A DNA stretch of 64,000 nucleotides from Gottfriedia acidiceleris (GTDB lineage Bacteria; Bacillota; Bacilli; Bacillales; Bacillaceae_G). The translations under genes were made by a program, and so were the position numbers. Below the pieces are notes generated by a model. That model was not told the origin of the DNA, did no database searches, and worked only from the letters and a program-made list of their open reading frames with translations. The first letter of the stretch is position 1. Every line of letters begins with the position of its first letter. Below, one piece after another: positions 63,817-64,000 of the stretch. The stretch is taken from assembly GCF_004138285.1 (NCBI RefSeq), contig NZ_SCFN01000003.1, forward strand, positions 241,039 to 305,038. The letters are read 5' to 3'.

Positions 63817-64000
63817 TTATTGGAGATCGCGATATTTTTCAACTAAAACAGGTTGAAGTTGTTTTCCTTCAATAGAAGATTTCACTGTATCAAGTAATGA
63901 ATCCATTCTTGCCACTAATGAATTCGGTTTTTTAATTGGATCATCTTGACCAAAGGGAATAAAATAGATATTTTTTGTACTCATTAAACGCATTAAATTA
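63817..64000 (-). CDS. dpaB: Dipicolinate synthase subunit B, 5' part outside the window
   Basis: Only the last 60 codons are present. The frame is open to the window edge and ends at TAA (63817-63819). The translation NLMRLMSTKNIYFIPFGQDD followed by PIKKPNSLVARMDSL and ending LVEKYRDLQ matches the C-terminus of SpoVFB/DpaB, the flavoprotein subunit that makes dipicolinic acid in the mother cell. The position upstream of asd supports the call. The 180-base gap to asd shows no clear terminator. Confidence 0.9.
   Translation of the reverse strand, partial: NLMRLMSTKNIYFIPFGQDDPIKKPNSLVARMDSLLDTVKSSIEGKQLQPVLVEKYRDLQ

Noticed and set aside
1..64000. Search for CRISPR arrays, tRNA/rRNA genes, phage genes and intact insertion sequences
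   Set aside because: No regularly spaced identical repeats of CRISPR length, no tRNA-like or rRNA segments, and no transposase, integrase or phage structural protein were recognised by eye.

Overview
The window looks like chromosome of a low-GC, endospore-forming Bacillaceae member. It carries cotE, spoVS, spoIIIE, a CotA-type coat laccase, dipicolinate synthase and the SOS/recombination core. From about 18 kb to the right end, gene content and order match the conserved Bacillus block mutL-mutS-cotE-ricA-miaB ... spoVS-ymdB-rny-recA-cinA-pgsA-rodZ-ymfK/I/H/F ... spoIIIE-tepA-rnjB-dapA-dapG-asd-dpaB. A korA/korB plus dipeptidase insert and a nupNOPQ-type operon in this block recall the Bacillus cereus group and relatives such as Gottfriedia. 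That placement is inferred from gene order, not from a search. Nearly all genes from 18 kb onward lie on the minus strand.

Layout: (1) 1-7.1 kb is accessory. It has two small lipoproteins, a three-helix membrane protein, decayed gene fragments, an aldo/keto reductase + SRPBCC pair, and an island with different base use (WYL regulator and two paralogous effector-binding-domain proteins). At least four copies of a GCATGC-centred palindromic repeat are scattered among them. (2) 7.1-12.9 kb is aromatic metabolism: a HisC-family aminotransferase, then the tyrosine/homogentisate operon hppD-flavin reductase-FAH-hmgA. A perfect match to the catabolite-repression (cre) consensus lies in its leader. 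(3) 12.5-18.1 kb holds an HxlR regulator divergent from a flavodoxin-fold reductase + iron alcohol dehydrogenase pair, a pseudouridine-kinase-like PfkB protein, queT under a preQ1-I riboswitch, a VOC protein and an O-methyltransferase. (4) 18.3-28.5 kb holds mismatch repair, CotE, RicA, MiaB, a MraY paralogue and an acetyltransferase. (5) 28.5-44.7 kb holds 2-oxoacid:ferredoxin oxidoreductase, dipeptidase, SpoVS, YmdB, RNase Y, RecA with a LexA box, CinA, PgsA, RodZ, YmfK, an SDR and two M16 peptidase-like proteins. (6) 45.5-51.7 kb is a purine-nucleoside uptake operon: GntR regulator, BMP lipoprotein, ATPase and two permeases. (7) 51.7-64 kb holds SpoIIIE, TepA, a YlzJ-like protein, RNase J, an unusual pentapeptide-repeat-like protein divergent from the laccase, and the lysine/dipicolinate genes.

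The strongest regulatory find is a complete purine (guanine-type) riboswitch aptamer with promoter and terminator on the minus strand at 51466-51685. It leads directly into the GntR-nupNOPQ operon. A plausible antiterminator can be drawn from the sequence. The same operon has further hairpins between nupN and nupO. Other items worth attention are an in-frame amber codon between a well-placed ATG and the conserved start of the laccase, the pentapeptide-like repeat protein beside it, and an array of GCAAATAAA motifs spaced about 21 bp apart. No CRISPR array, tRNA, rRNA, intact insertion sequence or prophage was seen.
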